A stretch of DNA of 64,000 bases from an uncultured Christensenella sp. Its GTDB lineage: Bacteria; Bacillota; Clostridia; Christensenellales; Borkfalkiaceae. A program made the translations under genes and the position numbers. The stretch covers positions 1 through 64,000 of the forward strand of contig CAJTXM010000008.1 of the NCBI GenBank assembly GCA_910583545.1, written 5' to 3'. Shown here piece by piece: positions 31,979 through 39,542 of this stretch (position 1 is its first letter; each line of letters opens with the position of its first letter). The notes beneath the pieces are model-generated. The model was not told the origin of the DNA. It ran no database searches and saw only the letters and a list, made by a program, of their open reading frames with translations.

Positions 31979-32175
31979 GGTGCAAGGCGGGTTTCCCGCC
32001 GTTAGCACGCCTCAATTTGCGAAAACATTCGCTCACAGCGTAGCTTGCGGAGCTGCGGTGTGAATGCTCGCAATTATATGTGTGTTTGCCCCTATGATTG
32101 CGAGCAGAGCGGCAGAGCCGCTCAAAATCACGAAAAAATTGAAGGCGCAGAATAGCCGAAATTTTTTGTGAGGAG
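31979..32175 (+). repeat. Structured intergenic repeat, copy B, abutting the maf start
   Basis: Full-length copy. GTGC...GCAC encloses hairpin GGCGGG/CCCGCC, followed by CTCAATTTGCG, then the closing stem GCTCGCAAT/ATTGCGAGC, small hairpin GAGCGGC-AGA-GCCGCTC, AAATCACG, terminal stem AAAAAATT/AATTTTTT with an inner GGC/GCC, and the tail TGTGAGGAG. The tail's AGGAG is the ribosome binding site of maf. The rest of the 349-bp gap (31830-31978) has no gene that I support. Confidence 0.7.
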
Positions 32176-32178
32176 TTT

Positions 32179-32727
32179 ATGTCTTACATTTTAGCGAGCG
32201 CCTCGCCGAGGAGGAAAGAGCTGTTTTCGCTCATCGTCCCCGATTTCGAGGTCATACCCTCCGACAGCGGAGAAAAATTCAATATGTCGCTGTTTCCCGA
32301 ACAGGTGGCGTGTTCCGTCGCCGAGGGTAAGTGCGACGAGGTTTTTGCCCGTCACCCGGACAGCGTAGTCGTCGCCTGCGATACCATTGTGGTGTTCGAG
32401 GGCGAAATTCTGGGCAAGCCTAAGGACAGAGCGGACGCGGAGCGGACTTTGCGCAGACTTTCCGGCAAGACGCATTCCGTCATTTCGGGAGTATGCGTGC
32501 GCAAAGGACAGCGCAAGCTTATCGAATACGACCGCACTGAAGTTCGTTTTAACGAGCTTGACGACGATTTTATAAAAATGTACGTCGACGGCGGTTCGCC
32601 GCTCGACAAGGCGGGTAGCTACGGTATTCAGGACGGCGGACTTGTCAAAGATTATGTCGGCAGTTATACCAACGTGGTGGGACTGCCCGTTTCACTTGTT
32701 AAAAAAATGCTTGAAGAGGTACTTTGA
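32179..32727 (+). CDS. maf: Maf-family nucleoside triphosphate pyrophosphatase
   Basis: Maf proteins hydrolyse non-canonical or modified nucleotides and are linked to septum inhibition. The 182-aa protein has ILASASPRRKELF at residues 4-16, CDTIVVFEGEILGKP in the middle and the C-terminal DKAGSYGIQDGG motif, all family hallmarks. Its ribosome binding site (AGGAG at 32171-32175) lies at the very end of the structured repeat copy B, so its translation is physically linked to that element. It overlaps the MreB-like gene by 1 bp; maf next to mreB is a common order in Firmicutes. Confidence 0.93.
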   Translation: MSYILASASPRRKELFSLIVPDFEVIPSDSGEKFNMSLFPEQVACSVAEGKCDEVFARHPDSVVVACDTIVVFEGEILGKPKDRADAERTLRRLSGKTHSVISGVCVRKGQRKLIEYDRTEVRFNELDDDFIKMYVDGGSPLDKAGSYGIQDGGLVKDYVGSYTNVVGLPVSLVKKMLEEVL

Positions 32728-33737
32728 TGAAGAGAGTCGCAATAGATTTCGGTTCAAGCGAAACTAAAATCTGTATTTCCGGCAGCGGAGTGGTGCTGAA
32801 AGAAGCCACTTGCGTTGCCGTCGAACAGGCTTACGGCGACGAGGGCAGATACGTTATAAAGGCTTTGGGCGACAAGGCGCGCGCGCTTTCGGGCAGGGCG
32901 GCGGTCAATACCCGGATAGTCAATCCCGTTTTCGAGGGCGACATAGTCCACGAAAACATCGCAGCCGCGCTTCTGGCGTATTTTTTGAATAAAATAGAAA
33001 TAACGAAGAGCCGTGCAAAGCGTACGGAGGTTATTTTTATTCTTCCCTGCGGAAGCGGAGACGAGCTTAAAGAAAAGTATAAACGGCTTGCCGAAGAATG
33101 CTGTATCGGCGCCGTATATTTCACGATAACTCCGTTTGCCTCGGTTTTGGGTCACAACGTTTCGATAAACGAAAGCAGACCTATGTTTCTGATAGACATA
33201 GGCTACGGCATAACCAACATAGCCGCGCTTTCGCAGGACGGGCTGATTTCGGGCATAAATATAAATCTGGGCGGAGGCAATATCGACAGACACATTATAG
33301 ACGAGCTTGCCGACGCGCGCAATATCAAAGTCGGCGCGCTCACCGCAGAACGCATCAAAAACACGGTCGGCAGTCTTTTAAACGACGACAACAAAATGAC
33401 GGTTGCCGAGGGCAGGGATATTTTAAGCGGTGCGCCGGCTTCCGTATCGGTCAACTCCTCGCACGTCTACGATTATATAGTCACTTATCTTGACAAGATT
33501 TTGGAATACGCTTCGTTCGTTATGTCCAAGCTCGATGCCGAAGTCGCTTCGGGCATAATGCACAGCGGAATTTATCTTTCGGGCGGACTTATGAAGATGG
33601 ACGGTATTGCGGAGTATATCAATAACAAGCTCGGTATTCTTGTCAACACCGCCGACGAGCCTCAGCTCGCCTCGGTTATAGGCGCAGGCGCTATACTTTC
33701 AAACGACTATCTGTTTGAACGCTTTGCGACGGATTGA
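32727..33737 (+). CDS. MreB-like actin homologue
   Basis: A 336-aa actin-fold ATPase. It has phosphate-1 motif IDFGSSETKI, a phosphate-2 motif LIDIGYGITNIAAL near residue 152 and the GGNIDRHI loop, and a C-terminal adenosine motif YLSGGLMKMDG. MreB organises cell-wall elongation at the membrane. The sequence is more diverged than standard MreB, including a LPCGSGDELKE segment where MreB usually has a VPSG...E motif. No mreC or mreD follows; instead two unfamiliar membrane proteins do. It could be a paralogue with a special role, such as in sporulation. Start ATG 32727 overlaps the maf stop. Confidence 0.75.
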   Translation: MKRVAIDFGSSETKICISGSGVVLKEATCVAVEQAYGDEGRYVIKALGDKARALSGRAAVNTRIVNPVFEGDIVHENIAAALLAYFLNKIEITKSRAKRTEVIFILPCGSGDELKEKYKRLAEECCIGAVYFTITPFASVLGHNVSINESRPMFLIDIGYGITNIAALSQDGLISGININLGGGNIDRHIIDELADARNIKVGALTAERIKNTVGSLLNDDNKMTVAEGRDILSGAPASVSVNSSHVYDYIVTYLDKILEYASFVMSKLDAEVASGIMHSGIYLSGGLMKMDGIAEYINNKLGILVNTADEPQLASVIGAGAILSNDYLFERFATD

Positions 33738-33745
33738 TTACGGCA

Positions 33746-34621
33746 ATGAAAAATTTATTTTCATTTGATGTCAGAACGGGCGATACGCCCTATAATAAAT
33801 ACGTAATCAACAGGAGCGATGAGACCGTTTTCGAACAGCAGACGGAAACATTGAAAAAGTTAAAGGAATTCGGGAAAAAGTATTCGCTTCCGTCTTATTT
33901 TAAAATAATTATGTACTTAAGCGGAATTGCAGCGGCGATAATTTTTTTCGGCGTGATAAAATCTCTTATCGACGGCATTTCGCTTTCTGAGGCTTATAAA
34001 AACGCGCCGTATTTTTTCTATATCTTCGGCGTGTGCGTAATTATCTTTATACTGCTGTTCGCTATTTCCCGTTACCTTTTAAAAAAGGGCGAAAAGGATC
34101 CGGAATTCAAAGTTATTGCAAGCGAACTTGAAAATGTGGTAATAGCAACCTTTTCGGGTTTGGGCGTGCCTCAAACGGCGGAGGAAATAAGCGTAGTTGC
34201 ATCTTTTTTCAAAGTCAATAAAAAGGGGAAAGAGAAGCCCGTTTCCGTGCTTATGAAATACAACGTTCACGAAATGAGAATTTACGCGGACGAAGACAGG
34301 CTGTATTTTGCCGATATGGACGGCGTTACGGCAATACCGTTTTCGGAAATATCAGAGATAACTGAAAATAAAAAGCGCGTTCAGTTTCCCGAATGGACCA
34401 AACGGGAGAGTCCGCGCTCGAAAAAATACAAACCGTACAAGGTGCGCGCGTTTCAGTACGGATATACCGTAAAAACTTATTCGATGCGGATAACAAAAGA
34501 CGGCGAAGAGTTTGAAGTTATCGTTCCCAACTACGAGTTAGAGACGCTTAAAAATTTTGTAAGCGTACCCGTTATCGGGCTTAAACAAAAGAAGAAAAAA
34601 TCCAAGGATTGCCAATGTTAA
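33746..34621 (+). CDS. Two-span membrane protein with C-terminal cytoplasmic domain, unknown family
   Basis: A 291-aa protein: a hydrophilic N-terminus of ~55 residues, two membrane segments at about residues 57-78 and 93-115, and a cytoplasmic ~170-residue domain of alternating beta strands (VSVLMKYNVHEMRIYADEDRLYFADMDGVTAIPFSEI), which would suit a PH-like fold; that is inference. It follows the MreB-like gene by 8 bp and overlaps the next gene by 7 bp, so it belongs to the same operon and may act with the actin homologue at the membrane. I prefer ATG 33746 to TTG 33734. Confidence 0.6.
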   Translation: MKNLFSFDVRTGDTPYNKYVINRSDETVFEQQTETLKKLKEFGKKYSLPSYFKIIMYLSGIAAAIIFFGVIKSLIDGISLSEAYKNAPYFFYIFGVCVIIFILLFAISRYLLKKGEKDPEFKVIASELENVVIATFSGLGVPQTAEEISVVASFFKVNKKGKEKPVSVLMKYNVHEMRIYADEDRLYFADMDGVTAIPFSEISEITENKKRVQFPEWTKRESPRSKKYKPYKVRAFQYGYTVKTYSMRITKDGEEFEVIVPNYELETLKNFVSVPVIGLKQKKKKSKDCQC

Positions 34622-35496
34622 AAAAGGCTTTAAAAAACTATTTTTCAAGCGCCCTGTACATATTCGTCGCAATGGGGATAATATATCTTATTCTTATCAT
34701 AGTCGTGTTTTTGTTCGTAATGAATACCGTTCAGAATCTGGGCGTAATGTTCGGGGATATCTCCGATTTAATCGGGAACTCAGTTTCTCTTTCCGGCAAC
34801 GCAGTGGAGGAGTTTATCGACTATACCGTAGACAAAATCGACTGGAACGCCGATTTCGTGTCGATAGTAAAACAGATTATGGACACGAACTGGATAAAAA
34901 CTTCTATCGAGGGCTTTTTACACACTCTCAACGTTTCCACAGAAAATTTTACAACGGAATTCGATATAATCTTGCAGAATTGCCTCGGCAGCGTAATTAC
35001 GAATTTAGTCGTCGCAATTTCGCTTCTGTTTGCAGGCGTGTATTTTGCCGGCGTTGCGACGGGCTATCTCGTAAGGCGCAAGACGGCGAAGAAAAATATG
35101 AAACAGGTTATTCTCAATTTTATTTTCAGTCCGCTGTTTCTCGCGTTGACCGTCTTTGTCTTAATGTGGCTTGCAATGCTTATCAAGGGCTACGTTTTGA
35201 TTCTTTTGGTTGTGTTGGGGCTTGTATACGAAGCGATTTCGCTCACTCAGGCGTGGTTCATTTACGGCAGAGGGAAAATAAAATATAAACAAGCCGTCAA
35301 TTTGAAAAACGTCGGCTCAAACGTGCTTGCGGCGGTAATAATAATTGCAATCGTCATTGCGCTGTTCGTTTTGCTTTCGTTTATCAGCAAGTTTATCGCA
35401 GTGCTTGTAATTGTGCCCGTTGCAGTGTATTCGGTGAATATAATCGGCGTAAACGCTGACAGTTACATATGTTCCCTTGCCGAAAGCAGGGCTTAA
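34615..35496 (+). CDS. Polytopic membrane protein, unknown family
   Basis: A 293-aa protein with about five membrane segments: one near residues 13-36, a soluble extracytoplasmic loop of ~85 residues (about 40-125), then spans near 130-152, 168-190, 190-212 and 240-275. AAGGA precedes the ATG at 34615. It is the last gene of the maf-MreB-like operon, taking the place where mreC/mreD are normally found. Neither sequence nor topology resembles MreC or MreD convincingly. Function unknown. Confidence 0.6.
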   Translation: MLKKALKNYFSSALYIFVAMGIIYLILIIVVFLFVMNTVQNLGVMFGDISDLIGNSVSLSGNAVEEFIDYTVDKIDWNADFVSIVKQIMDTNWIKTSIEGFLHTLNVSTENFTTEFDIILQNCLGSVITNLVVAISLLFAGVYFAGVATGYLVRRKTAKKNMKQVILNFIFSPLFLALTVFVLMWLAMLIKGYVLILLVVLGLVYEAISLTQAWFIYGRGKIKYKQAVNLKNVGSNVLAAVIIIAIVIALFVLLSFISKFIAVLVIVPVAVYSVNIIGVNADSYICSLAESRA

Positions 35497-35522
35497 AAAA
35501 AGGACGCGACAGCGTCCTTTTT
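35497..35522. terminator. Bidirectional intrinsic terminator
   Basis: AAAAAGGACGC (35497-35507) pairs with GCGTCCTTTTT (35512-35522) around GACA. It ends the maf operon and also the convergent gene at 35524. Confidence 0.9.
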
Positions 35523-35523
35523 G

Positions 35524-36282
35524 CTATTCGTTTTCGGTCGTAACGGTTTCTTCGGCGTTTTCGGCAGGTTTGATTTTGCGTTTTTGCAGGTATTCGTAGA
35601 GGAACGCGAATCCGTACGCCGCCGCAACGAGCGCAGGTTCGACAACGTACCAGGTCACGAACGTTCCTTTGATCAGCGGTTTATGGATATACATTGCATC
35701 TTCGAATTTGAGCGCGTCCATTAAAAACAGACCGTAAACGAGTATAACGCATACCGCTATCGGAAGAGCGTGCGTCTTTTTCACGCACGGTCTGAAATGT
35801 CCCGTTAAGTATAAAAATACCGTGACGTACCAGGCGAAGCTGTGGTGAAGAAGCCCCGAAATCGTCGCAGGGTACATAAACGAAGTCGGCTCGCCGTTTT
35901 TCAGCTGACCTATGAAATCGGGGTAGAACGTAGTTATCATTCCTCCGAAGAACATAAGGTAAACGAAGATATGGTACGGGTACGCTCCGCGTTTAAAGAA
36001 CAGACAGCTTATTGCAAGTCCGAAGCTTCCTATTCCGCAGAAGCTGTCGGGAATAAGGAATTTTGCATTTTCCTTGTGAACGCATATGGCTATCCTGTTG
36101 AAGATAATCAATGCGAGCAATACTCCGCCAAAGCATTTCACGGCGATATCTATCGCTTTGTCGGACTTGACCGTGAGTTTGATTATAATCAGGCTTGCAA
36201 CCGATAATACCAAAAATACGGCAAGATATGCGATGTGTTCCAGTCCGTAAACTTTGGCGGGATTGAGAATATTAACCGTCAT
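35524..36282 (-). CDS. YwaF/TIGR02206-like integral membrane protein
   Basis: A 252-aa protein with six or seven membrane segments. It contains LEHIAYLAVFL near the N-terminus, a central FCGIGSFGLAISCLFFKR loop, the HHSFAWYV motif in a later span and a charged, Glu-rich C-terminal tail. The H-rich spans and order resemble the YwaF/TIGR02206 family of unknown function, though family membership is only moderately supported. It is monocistronic and divergent from lepA. Confidence 0.6.
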   Translation of the reverse strand: MTVNILNPAKVYGLEHIAYLAVFLVLSVASLIIIKLTVKSDKAIDIAVKCFGGVLLALIIFNRIAICVHKENAKFLIPDSFCGIGSFGLAISCLFFKRGAYPYHIFVYLMFFGGMITTFYPDFIGQLKNGEPTSFMYPATISGLLHHSFAWYVTVFLYLTGHFRPCVKKTHALPIAVCVILVYGLFLMDALKFEDAMYIHKPLIKGTFVTWYVVEPALVAAAYGFAFLYEYLQKRKIKPAENAEETVTTENE

Positions 36283-36365
36283 ATTTTCTCCTTTTTTTCA
36301 TTATATCCCATTATAAAAAAAATAGCAATAAAAACTTCGGCGTTGATTTAACAAGGCAAATTTTC

Positions 36366-36394
36366 TTGCTTAAAACCGCGCTATAATATATAAT
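36366..36394 (+). promoter_or_regulatory. Promoter of lepA placing the start codon near +1
   Basis: TTGCTT (36366-36371), 17-bp spacer, TATAAT (36389-36394). Six bases then lead directly to the ATG at 36401, and no Shine-Dalgarno is present, so a leaderless transcript is predicted. Confidence 0.65.
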
Positions 36395-36400
36395 AAAATT

Positions 36401-38203
36401 ATGAAACGGAAAAATATCAGAAACTTCTGTATAATTGCGCATATCGACCACGGCAAAAGCACGCTTGCCGACCGTCTTATGGAACAGACGGGGCAGGTTT
36501 CAAAACGCGATATGGAAAATCAGCTTTTAGACTCGATGGATATCGAGAGGGAGCGCGGAATAACCATAAAGCTCACGCCCGTGAGAATGTTTTATACCGC
36601 AACCGACGGCGAGGAATACGTTTTCAACCTTATAGACACGCCGGGGCACGTCGACTTCACCTACGAGGTGTCGCGTTCGCTTGCCGCCTGCGAGGGGGCT
36701 ATACTCATTGTCGACGCTTCGCAGGGCGTAGAGGCGCAGACGCTTGCAAACGTCTATCTTGCGCTTGAAAACAACCTCGAAATACTGCCCGTAATAAATA
36801 AGATAGATCTGCCCTCCGCGCGTCCCGACGAGGCGAAAGCCGAAATAGAGGAAGTAATAGGGCTTGACGCTTCGTATGCGCCCCTTGTTTCCGCAAAGGA
36901 GGGCGTCGGCATCGGCGACGTTTTAGAGAGCGTAGTTAAGTATTTCCCCGCGCCTTCGGGCGACGAAACCGCGCCTTTGAAAGCGCTGATATTCGACAGC
37001 TATTACGACAATTACAAGGGCGTAATTTTATTCGTGCGCATAAAGGACGGGTCGGTCAGGGCAGGCGACAGAATAAAGACGTTCCGCGCAGATAAGATTT
37101 ACGAAGTGGTTGAAACGGGCGTATTCAGCCCCGATTTAAAACCCACCGACGGGCTTTACGCAGGCGAGGTCGGATATATCACGGCGTCGATAAAGTCCAT
37201 TTTAGACGTAGCGGTCGGCGATACCGTAATCAATGCGGACAGACCTGCCGGCGAGCCGCTGGCAGGATATAAAAAGGTGCAGAGCGTGGTGTTCTGCGGA
37301 ATTTATCCTCTGGACGGAAGTAAGTTCAACGACCTGAAGGAAGCGATTTTAAAGTTACAGCTCAACGATGCCTCGCTGATTTTCGAGCCGGACAATTCGG
37401 TTGCGCTCGGCTTCGGTTTCAGGTGCGGTTTTTTAGGGCTCCTGCATATGGAAATTATACAGGAGCGCATAGAGAGGGAATTCGGACTTGAAATAATAAC
37501 CACTGCGCCGAGCGTAAGCTATAAGGTGGTAAAGACGGACGGCGAAGTCATTTTCGTTGACAACCCCTCGCACCTTCCGCCGATTGCGGAAATAGAGCAT
37601 ATGGAAGAGCCTATCGTAAAGGCGGACATATATTCGCCTCCCGACTATTTAGGTCAGATAATGGACCTGTGCAGAGAGAAAAGGGGCACGTTTTTGCAGA
37701 TGACTTACCTCGATAAAAGCAGGGTAAAGCTCGAATACAACCTGCCGTTAAACGAGATAATTTTCGATTTCTTCGACAGCATAAAATCGCGCACGAGGGG
37801 CTATGCAAGCTTCGACTACGAACTGATAGGCTATGAAACGAGCAAGCTTGTCAAACTCGATATTCTTTTAAACGGCGAAGCGTGCGACGCGCTGTCGATG
37901 ATAGTTCACGAAGATTCTGCTTACGCAAGGGGCAGAACGCTGTGCGAAAACTTAAAAGAAGCGATTCCGAGACAGCTTTTCGAAGTTCCCGTTCAGGCGG
38001 CGATCGGCGGAAAGATAATCGCAAGGGAGACGGTCAAAGCCGTGAGAAAGGACGTGCTTGCAAAGTGCTACGGCGGCGATATTACGAGAAAGAAAAAACT
38101 TTTGGAAAAGCAGAAAGAGGGCAAAAAGCGTATGCGTTCGATAGGCTCTGTCGAAGTCCCGTCGGAAGTGTTTATGCAGATTTTAAAGACGAATAAAGAT
38201 TAA
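36401..38203 (+). CDS. lepA: Elongation factor 4 (LepA), back-translocating GTPase
   Basis: LepA/EF4 binds ribosomes and promotes back-translocation under stress or assists initiation-phase assembly. The 600-aa length is exact for the family. The G domain has IAHIDHGKST (12-21), DTPGHVDF near 78-85, and NKIDLPSA near 132. Domains II-V follow, with the LepA-specific C-terminal segment (AKCYGGDITRKKKLLEKQKEGKKRMR) at ~563-590. The start codon sits six bases after a strong -10 box. The DUF559 element is inserted shortly downstream of the stop. Confidence 0.97.
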   Translation: MKRKNIRNFCIIAHIDHGKSTLADRLMEQTGQVSKRDMENQLLDSMDIERERGITIKLTPVRMFYTATDGEEYVFNLIDTPGHVDFTYEVSRSLAACEGAILIVDASQGVEAQTLANVYLALENNLEILPVINKIDLPSARPDEAKAEIEEVIGLDASYAPLVSAKEGVGIGDVLESVVKYFPAPSGDETAPLKALIFDSYYDNYKGVILFVRIKDGSVRAGDRIKTFRADKIYEVVETGVFSPDLKPTDGLYAGEVGYITASIKSILDVAVGDTVINADRPAGEPLAGYKKVQSVVFCGIYPLDGSKFNDLKEAILKLQLNDASLIFEPDNSVALGFGFRCGFLGLLHMEIIQERIEREFGLEIITTAPSVSYKVVKTDGEVIFVDNPSHLPPIAEIEHMEEPIVKADIYSPPDYLGQIMDLCREKRGTFLQMTYLDKSRVKLEYNLPLNEIIFDFFDSIKSRTRGYASFDYELIGYETSKLVKLDILLNGEACDALSMIVHEDSAYARGRTLCENLKEAIPRQLFEVPVQAAIGGKIIARETVKAVRKDVLAKCYGGDITRKKKLLEKQKEGKKRMRSIGSVEVPSEVFMQILKTNKD

Positions 38204-38210
38204 CGGCTTA

Positions 38211-38231
38211 GCTTTCCCCTTGGGGGAAGGT
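38211..38231 (+). repeat. Partial copy of the DUF559-element hairpin
   Basis: CTTTCCCC-TTG-GGGGAAGG repeats the outer hairpin of the left inverted repeat at 38251, directly after the lepA stop. It may be a degenerate second end or a former insertion, and could act as a terminator-like hairpin. Confidence 0.5.
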
Positions 38232-38250
38232 GGAATGTACAAACATACAA

Positions 38251-38703
38251 GCCTTCCCCTTGAGGGGAAGGTGTCACGCAGTGACGGATGAGGTGTTTCT
38301 ATTGAATGATACGGCAAATAAAAGTCTCACGCATAATGCGCAAAAACTGCGAAAAGAAATGACTGACGAAGAAAAACACCTTTGGTACGACTTTTTAAAA
38401 AATTTGCCTGTCAGTTTCAATAGACAAAAAGTTATAGGCAAATACATTGTGGATTTTTACTGCGCTAAATCAAAATTAGTAATAGAAATTGACGGCTCGC
38501 AGCACTATGAAGACGAGGGGCTGGAAAAAGATAAACAGCGTGATAAATACCTGCAAAGTTTAGGTTTAACCGTTATAAGATATACTAATCTTGATATAAA
38601 TTTGAGATTTGAAGACGTTTGTCGGGATATTTATAAAATGCTGAAAATATAGAACCACCTCATCCGTCTGCATACGCAGACACCTTCCCCTCAGGGGGAA
38701 GGC
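38251..38703 (+). mobile_element. DUF559 endonuclease gene between structured inverted repeats
   Basis: Left repeat 38251-38295 and right repeat 38656-38703 are inverted copies of about 45-48 bp. From outside in, each has a hairpin of CCTTCCCC paired with GGGGAAGG, then GTGTC, a second hairpin, then GACGGATGAGGTG. The second hairpin differs but stays paired: GTCAC/GTGAC on the left and GTCTGC/GCAGAC on the right. The only gene inside is the DUF559 protein, whose ribosome binding site lies in the left repeat. No target duplication is obvious. Mobility is inferred from structure. Confidence 0.65.
38302..38652 (+). CDS. DUF559 (Vsr-like PD-(D/E)XK) endonuclease
   Basis: A 116-aa protein of the DUF559 family, relatives of the very-short-patch-repair endonuclease. 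Visible signatures are LRKEMTDEEKHLWYDFLK at the N-terminus, RQKVIGKYIVDFYC, LVIEIDGSQHY carrying the acidic E-x-D core, and VIRYTNLDI. I choose the TTG at 38302: GAGGTG at 38290-38295 sits 6 bases upstream, and the protein then has the family's usual length. An ATG at 38230 would translate through the inverted repeat. The gene is the sole cargo between the inverted repeats, so it may nick or cut the repeat's hairpins, in the way RAYT transposases handle REP sequences; that part is inference. Confidence 0.82.
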   Translation: MNDTANKSLTHNAQKLRKEMTDEEKHLWYDFLKNLPVSFNRQKVIGKYIVDFYCAKSKLVIEIDGSQHYEDEGLEKDKQRDKYLQSLGLTVIRYTNLDINLRFEDVCRDIYKMLKI

Positions 38704-38724
38704 TAAATTACTGATTAAATTATA

Positions 38725-38748
38725 AAAGCGGACTGAAAAGTCCGCTTT
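38725..38748. terminator. Terminator-like hairpin
   Basis: AAAGCGGACT (38725-38734) pairs perfectly with AGTCCGCTTT (38739-38748) around GAAA. It lies between the DUF559 element and the convergent HTH gene. Confidence 0.7.
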
Positions 38749-38772
38749 GTTAGTTTAGTTAATTATTAAAAT

Positions 38773-39015
38773 TTAAAAATTATTGTCGGTAGAGCTATAT
38801 GTCTTAGTTCCGTTTTCGTCTTCAAGCCCTATCAGATAATCAGCACTTTCATTTAACAAAACGCAAAGTCGGTACAGGACGTCAACAGACGGTAAGTTTC
38901 GCCCTTTTTTCCAATTTGTAATGTTGCTTTCTGAAATATTTAATAAATTAGCTATTTCTTTTTGCGTATATTTGCTTTCGTTGATAGCGTCAGCAATCCT
39001 TTTACTAAAATTCAT
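38773..39015 (-). CDS. XRE-family HTH repressor
   Basis: An 80-aa Cro/C1-type regulator: helix-turn-helix at about residues 18-45 (QKEIANLLNISESNITNWKKG), followed by LPSVDVLYRLCVLLNESADYLIG, typical of phage-type repressors, and a short polar tail. Three 17-bp operator-like sequences (39018-39034, 39055-39071, 39084-39100) lie between it and the divergent Cys-rich gene. One lies just upstream of its own start codon, so it probably represses itself and its neighbour. The promoter architecture resembles that of prophage or integrative-element immunity regions. Confidence 0.85.
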   Translation of the reverse strand: MNFSKRIADAINESKYTQKEIANLLNISESNITNWKKGRNLPSVDVLYRLCVLLNESADYLIGLEDENGTKTYSSTDNNF

Positions 39016-39017
39016 AT

Positions 39018-39034
39018 ATTCAGTTTAACAAAAT
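39018..39034. promoter_or_regulatory. Operator-like site 1, at the HTH gene start
   Basis: ATTCAGTTTAACAAAAT shares the left half ATTCAGTT and AAC with sites 2 and 3; the right half is degenerate. It would block transcription or translation initiation of the HTH gene. Confidence 0.45.
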
Positions 39035-39048
39035 TTTTATGTTTTTGC

Positions 39049-39077
39049 TTGACAATTCAGTTTAACTGTATTATATT
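39049..39077 (+). promoter_or_regulatory. Promoter of the Cys-rich gene
   Basis: A perfect TTGACA (39049-39054), 17-bp spacer and TATATT (39072-39077). Operator-like site 2 fills the spacer exactly and site 3 begins at the -10, so repressor binding would exclude RNA polymerase. Confidence 0.75.
39055..39071. promoter_or_regulatory. Operator-like site 2 in the promoter spacer
   Basis: ATTCAGTTTAACTGTAT is a near-perfect palindrome (one mismatch) between the -35 and -10 boxes. Confidence 0.6.
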
Positions 39078-39111
39078 GTTGATATTCAGTTATACTGAAT
39101 ATCAACAATAT
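39073..39111. promoter_or_regulatory. Operator-like site 3 within an 18-bp-arm palindrome
   Basis: A perfect inverted repeat with 18-bp arms (39073-39090 and 39094-39111) around TAT. Its centre ATTCAGTTATACTGAAT matches sites 1 and 2. It covers the -10 box and the predicted transcription start, and in RNA would also form a stable hairpin at the 5' end. Confidence 0.65.
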
Positions 39112-39202
39112 TAAAACAATATGCTAACCTGTGGTTTTTCTGAAATTATATTTATAAAATGCTAAGCTATAAATATAGCAAATTAAAAAGGAAACTAAAA
39201 AA

Positions 39203-39484
39203 ATGGAAGACAAAAATGAAACTTGTGAAAAATGCGCTTTCTTTTCACAACACTTTTCTTATACGGGTAACTGTTACCACACGGTTAATTGCGGACACTG
39301 TTTAAAACGCGTAAAAAATAAAGATAATCGGGGATTTCCGAACTCGTCGGTTTGCGAACAGTGGAAACCAAAAGATGAAGTAATTGTCAAACGAAAGCAA
39401 AGCATTGCAGAGGCTTTGCTTACTATGTCGGAAAGAATTGACGAAATTTTGTCAATGATCAATAACGGATATTTAGATATATAG
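39203..39484 (+). CDS. Small Cys-rich (zinc-ribbon-like) protein
   Basis: A 93-aa protein whose N-terminal half holds CEKC at about residues 9-12, further Cys at 24, 31, 34 and 53, and a NCGHC motif, consistent with a small zinc-binding module. A C-terminal helix (IAEALLTMSERIDEILSMI) could dimerise. AAAAGGAAAC lies upstream of the ATG. It is controlled by the operator-bearing promoter, divergent from the HTH repressor. No specific family recognised; such proteins are common in phage and integrative elements. Confidence 0.65.
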   Translation: MEDKNETCEKCAFFSQHFSYTGNCYHTVNCGHCLKRVKNKDNRGFPNSSVCEQWKPKDEVIVKRKQSIAEALLTMSERIDEILSMINNGYLDI

Positions 39485-39498
39485 AATTAATAAAATAA

Positions 39499-39527
39499 CC
39501 GCTTGCAGATTGTGAAACTGCAAGCGG
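39499..39527 (-). terminator. Terminator for the GNAT operon
   Basis: CCGCTTGCAG (39499-39508) pairs with CTGCAAGCGG (39518-39527). On the minus strand it is followed by TTATTTTATT, so it serves the leftward GNAT gene. Confidence 0.65.
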
Positions 39528-39542
39528 AGCATTGCTAATGAC

